From CALMFG01 sp963674805 (lineage in GTDB: Bacteria > Bacillota > Clostridia > Christensenellales > CALMFG01), in NCBI GenBank assembly GCA_963674805.2, contig CAXXNY010000021.1, positions 62,001 to 126,000 of the forward strand: DNA of 64,000 nt. The letters run 5' to 3'. The translations under genes were made by a program, and so were the position numbers. Shown piece after piece: positions 61,977 to 64,000 of this stretch. The number at the start of each line of letters is the position of its first letter. The stretch's first letter is position 1. The notes under the pieces were generated by a model. It was not told the origin of the DNA. It saw only the letters and a program-made list of their open reading frames with translations, and ran no database searches.

Positions 61977-62053
61977 GGGGGATTAGCTCAGTTGGCTAGA
62001 GTGCTTGACTGGCAGTCAAGAGGCCACCGGTTCGAGTCCGGTATTCTCCACCA
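61977..62053 (+). tRNA. tRNA-Ala(GGC)
   Basis: A 77-nt cloverleaf. Acceptor GGGGGAT pairs with ATTCTCC, with G3-U70, the alanine identity pair. The anticodon stem is CTTGA/TCAAG with loop CTGGCAG, giving anticodon GGC. The T arm has GGTTCGAGTCC, and CCA is encoded. It reads alanine codons GCC and GCU. Its 3' end is the likely insertion site of the AT-rich element that follows. Confidence 0.95.
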
Positions 62054-62062
62054 AAGATATAA

Positions 62063-62097
62063 AAAAACCACTATATATGGTATGCGTAGTGGTTTTT
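62063..62097 (+). terminator. Intrinsic terminator of the tRNA gene
   Basis: AAAAACCACTA (62063-62073) pairs perfectly with TAGTGGTTTTT (62087-62097) across a 13-nt loop. T-tracts on both strands make it usable in both directions. Confidence 0.75.
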
Positions 62098-62153
62098 ATT
62101 ATACAAGTGAGTTATGTTTTTTTGAATTTTTATTGTATAAATCGATTTGTTAT

Positions 62154-62175
62154 GTGTCAGAATTGTGTCAGAATT
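62154..62175. repeat. Tandem 11-bp direct repeat near the element end
   Basis: GTGTCAGAATT occurs twice head-to-tail (62154-62164 and 62165-62175), about 100 nt from the tRNA 3' end. The position is suitable for integrase arm-type binding sites, but two copies only are present. Confidence 0.6.
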
Positions 62176-62193
62176 CAATCTGAGAATTTATAC

Positions 62194-63090
62194 TTAATTA
62201 TTTTGAAGTTTTATATGATTGATTAGAGCAACACCTTCCTGGTTTTCAACAATTTTGATTGAAGTAGTATTGGAGAAAGTATGCATATATGCGTGATGAA
62301 CGGTGAGTACTGCTTCCTGTAAATTCGGATTTTCTTCGAGCAGTTTAATTTTTAATCCATAGTCAATGCATTGCTCTGCATGTATGTGCCTACCATGTGC
62401 CCCAGTAGCATTGTGACTTGAAATGCTTTTTACAAGATTTTTTACTTTATTCTTGGCTTCAGGATCATCTTTAAACATACCAGTTAAGAGCCAGTCCGTG
62501 ACCATTTCTCGTGATATTTGAATACTATTCTTACACTCACCAAGATAAGTTGGATGGTATTTAGAAATAATTGCTTGCCATATTGGAATTTTCGTAGGGT
62601 CGTTCTTAATTTCTTCGCATGCCCTTTCAAACTCTGCAATAACTCCTTCACAAGGGATTCCTCCGAACTGAGGATCAATTGGGCCTAAATTCGAGTGTTT
62701 CCCTAAAAAAATTTCTCTGCTTGCACATGCAATCATTGTTCCGGCAGACATGGCTAATTGAGGCACAAAAACTCTTATGTCTATACCAAACATTTTTCTA
62801 AGATAATTCACAATGGATTCGGTTGCTAAAGTTTCACCTCCTGGGGTATGAAGGATCAAATCTAAACCTTTTGTTCTATCCATTCCATAAACAGTAGCCA
62901 TAAATGCGTTCTTATCCAAGTCAGAAATATTTGCCATTTCTTCTCGTGGATGTTGTAGCCAACCTGAATAATATGCAATAACGTTGCGCCCAGTAAGCTC
63001 ACTTAACTTTTTTAGATAATCCCTTCTAACTCTGTCAATCTGAGAAGGTTCATTTTTTAGCCGCTCTAAAACATGGTTCCAGCTTGGCAT
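62194..63090 (-). CDS. SDH-type Clp-fold serine protease
   Basis: A 298-residue protein of the serine-dehydrogenase-proteinase (SDH_sah) group of the Clp/SppA crotonase-like fold. It has LHTPGGET (about 80-87) forming the oxyanion region, AMSAGTMIACAS with nucleophile Ser115, and HSNLGPIDPQFGG. No signal peptide or membrane helix is seen, so it is cytoplasmic. The start overlaps the preceding small gene by one base (TGATG), so the two are translationally coupled. Carriage on an integrated element hints at host-conflict or regulatory proteolysis, which is unproven. Confidence 0.85.
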   Translation of the reverse strand: MPSWNHVLERLKNEPSQIDRVRRDYLKKLSELTGRNVIAYYSGWLQHPREEMANISDLDKNAFMATVYGMDRTKGLDLILHTPGGETLATESIVNYLRKMFGIDIRVFVPQLAMSAGTMIACASREIFLGKHSNLGPIDPQFGGIPCEGVIAEFERACEEIKNDPTKIPIWQAIISKYHPTYLGECKNSIQISREMVTDWLLTGMFKDDPEAKNKVKNLVKSISSHNATGAHGRHIHAEQCIDYGLKIKLLEENPNLQEAVLTVHHAYMHTFSNTTSIKIVENQEGVALINHIKLQNN

Positions 63091-63284
63091 CAGGAATTCT
63101 CCTCTGAAAAATCTGTAGGCAATTTTGAACCAGTTGAAACAACTATTGGAGATGAATGAAATAATGTTACTTTTTTAAACGCTCTTGAAAATGCCTCAGG
63201 ATCTCCTGAATATACGGGCATAGCGCTTTCTGAAATTTTAAATTCGGAATACTTTTTAATAATTTCCTTTTGAGAATTTTCCAT
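63090..63284 (-). CDS. Small coupled protein of unknown function upstream of the protease
   Basis: A 64-residue charged, soluble protein beginning MENSQKEIIKKYSEF and ending SKLPTDFSEENS. I do not recognise a family. AAAGGAGA 7 nt before the ATG at 63284 fixes the start; the frame's longer upstream extension would cover that site. It ends in TGATG overlap with the protease gene, so equal expression is likely and a partner, inhibitor or adaptor role is plausible. Confidence 0.7.
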   Translation of the reverse strand: MENSQKEIIKKYSEFKISESAMPVYSGDPEAFSRAFKKVTLFHSSPIVVSTGSKLPTDFSEENS

Positions 63285-63354
63285 AATTAGTATCTCCTTT
63301 AATTGAATTATATATAAAAAATAAACAAAAAGCAAAAAGAAAATTACAACACAT

Positions 63355-64000
63355 TTAGATTAGATTATCCAACCTAGTATTTATTCTAGTAATGCTGTTT
63401 CTTTTTTGAGTATTAAATAAATGCACATAAGTATCAATAGTAAACTGAACTGATGAATGCCCCAATATATCAGATAACTCTTTATAATCTATTCCACTTG
63501 AGTATAACAACGACGCGGCAGTATGCCGTAGCGAGTGGAAACTGACTGGATTAAGCCCGGCTGACTTTTGCCGGCGAGTAAAATACTTATAAAGATAATC
63601 TGGAAATGGACGTTTACCATCATTCATTGTGATCACAAAATTATTGTGCTTTCCACTATACTGACAAGTTCCATGATATAAGCTGCCGGCTTTCATTCGA
63701 TTCTCAAGTTGTATCTTTCGATGTTCTTTCAGAATACCAGCAACCACATCAGGCAAAGGTACAACCCGAGTCTTTCCATTCTTCGGAGATTTCCGAACAA
63801 ACTGGCCGTTTTTCACCACGTCGACATATTCAACAAATATCTCTGCGGCATCATAATCAATATGTCCCCAATCAAGCGCAAACACTTCTTCTCTGCGTAG
63901 GCCACAAAACATCGCCAAAGTAACAGCAGGATATATCCATGTATCCTCAACACATTTCAAACACTTCGGAATATCATCAGCATCGATGATGTGTATTTCG
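63355..64000 (-). CDS. Tyrosine recombinase/integrase, C-terminal part
   Basis: The catalytic domain of a phage-type integrase, with the gene continuing past the window edge: codons remain open to base 64000, with no start in view. Active-site residues are visible: Arg in CGLRREEV, His-x-x-Arg in SFHSLRHTAASLL, His in LGHSS and the nucleophilic Tyr in DTYVHLF near the C-terminus. It should integrate and excise the element bounded by the tRNA-Ala gene. The N-terminal SAM-like and arm-binding domains are outside the window. Confidence 0.93.
   Translation of the reverse strand, partial: EIHIIDADDIPKCLKCVEDTWIYPAVTLAMFCGLRREEVFALDWGHIDYDAAEIFVEYVDVVKNGQFVRKSPKNGKTRVVPLPDVVAGILKEHRKIQLENRMKAGSLYHGTCQYSGKHNNFVITMNDGKRPFPDYLYKYFTRRQKSAGLNPVSFHSLRHTAASLLYSSGIDYKELSDILGHSSVQFTIDTYVHLFNTQKRNSITRINTRLDNLI

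Larger units (their letters stand above)
62054..64000. mobile_element. Left end of an integrated genetic element in tRNA-Ala
   Basis: From the tRNA 3' end rightwards the sequence becomes AT-rich and carries only minus-strand accessory genes: an SDH-type protease, a small coupled protein and a tyrosine integrase that runs off the window. This is the layout of an integrative element inserted at the tRNA 3' end; the other boundary is outside the window. The inference would be settled by finding a copy of the tRNA 3' end at the far side. Confidence 0.7.

Noticed and set aside
62154..62175. CRISPR-like repeat
   Set aside because: Only two head-to-tail 11-bp copies without spacers and no cas genes; no CRISPR array was seen anywhere in the window.

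Overview
The window reads as chromosome of an anaerobic, low-oxygen-adapted member of the Bacillota (Clostridia-like). The support is AGGAGG-type ribosome binding sites before nearly every gene, frequent GTG and TTG starts, compact ATGA-overlapping operons, lipoprotein-type binding proteins, a YesM/YesN two-component pair, PerR-like peroxide control, a split-barrel flavin reductase and a ferritin-like protein. Base composition is mid-range over most of the window and visibly AT-richer after about 62,050. Species cannot be named from sequence alone.

Left third (1-26,143), solute uptake: the tail of a cupin-like gene is followed by a sugar-type ABC operon. This has a tandem ATPase with both nucleotide sites degenerate, two permeases, an intact RbsA-type ATPase and a binding lipoprotein, then a cupin, an aldehyde dehydrogenase, a YesN/YesM regulator-kinase pair, a second binding lipoprotein and an aldose-epimerase-like DUF4432 protein. 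After a zinc-ribbon acyltransferase comes a BMP-type nucleoside ABC operon (lipoprotein, ATPase, two permeases). Next are a DeoR-type repressor divergent from an uncharacterised TIM-barrel protein, a flavin reductase and a Na/phosphate cotransporter.

Middle (26,230-46,388): a glycosyltransferase-acyltransferase fusion and a membrane glycosyltransferase precede a sulfur-handling cluster. That cluster holds a four-domain rhodanese lipoprotein, a two-domain rhodanese lipoprotein, a thioredoxin-reductase-like flavoprotein, two YeeE/YedE half-transporters around a TusA-like carrier, a divergent LysR regulator, a second TusA and a DASS-type anion transporter. It is followed by a BcsA-like synthase with a PilZ domain, a pseudouridine-degradation pair, a PerR-like regulator with a 1-Cys peroxiredoxin and a short ferritin-like protein, the UV endonuclease UvsE and a ZIP metal transporter.

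Right third (46,471-64,000): an HD-GYP phosphodiesterase and two GGDEF cyclases, both with RxxD inhibition sites, surround an orphan kinase with a periplasmic-binding-protein sensor, an EamA transporter and a serine-palmitoyltransferase-like/SDR pair that may make sphingoid bases. Then come glucose-6-phosphate dehydrogenase, a cyclase-family hydrolase and an exported methionine-sulfoxide repair operon (CcdA, thioredoxin-like lipoprotein, MsrAB lipoprotein). A tRNA-Ala(GGC) gene marks the left edge of an AT-rich integrated element carrying a Clp-fold SDH-type protease, a translationally coupled 64-residue protein and a tyrosine integrase cut by the window end.

The strongest candidates for unusual biology are the doubly degenerate ABC ATPase, the duplicated rhodanese lipoprotein with its sulfur cluster, the possible sphingoid-base operon, and the protease/small-protein cassette on the tRNA-integrated element.
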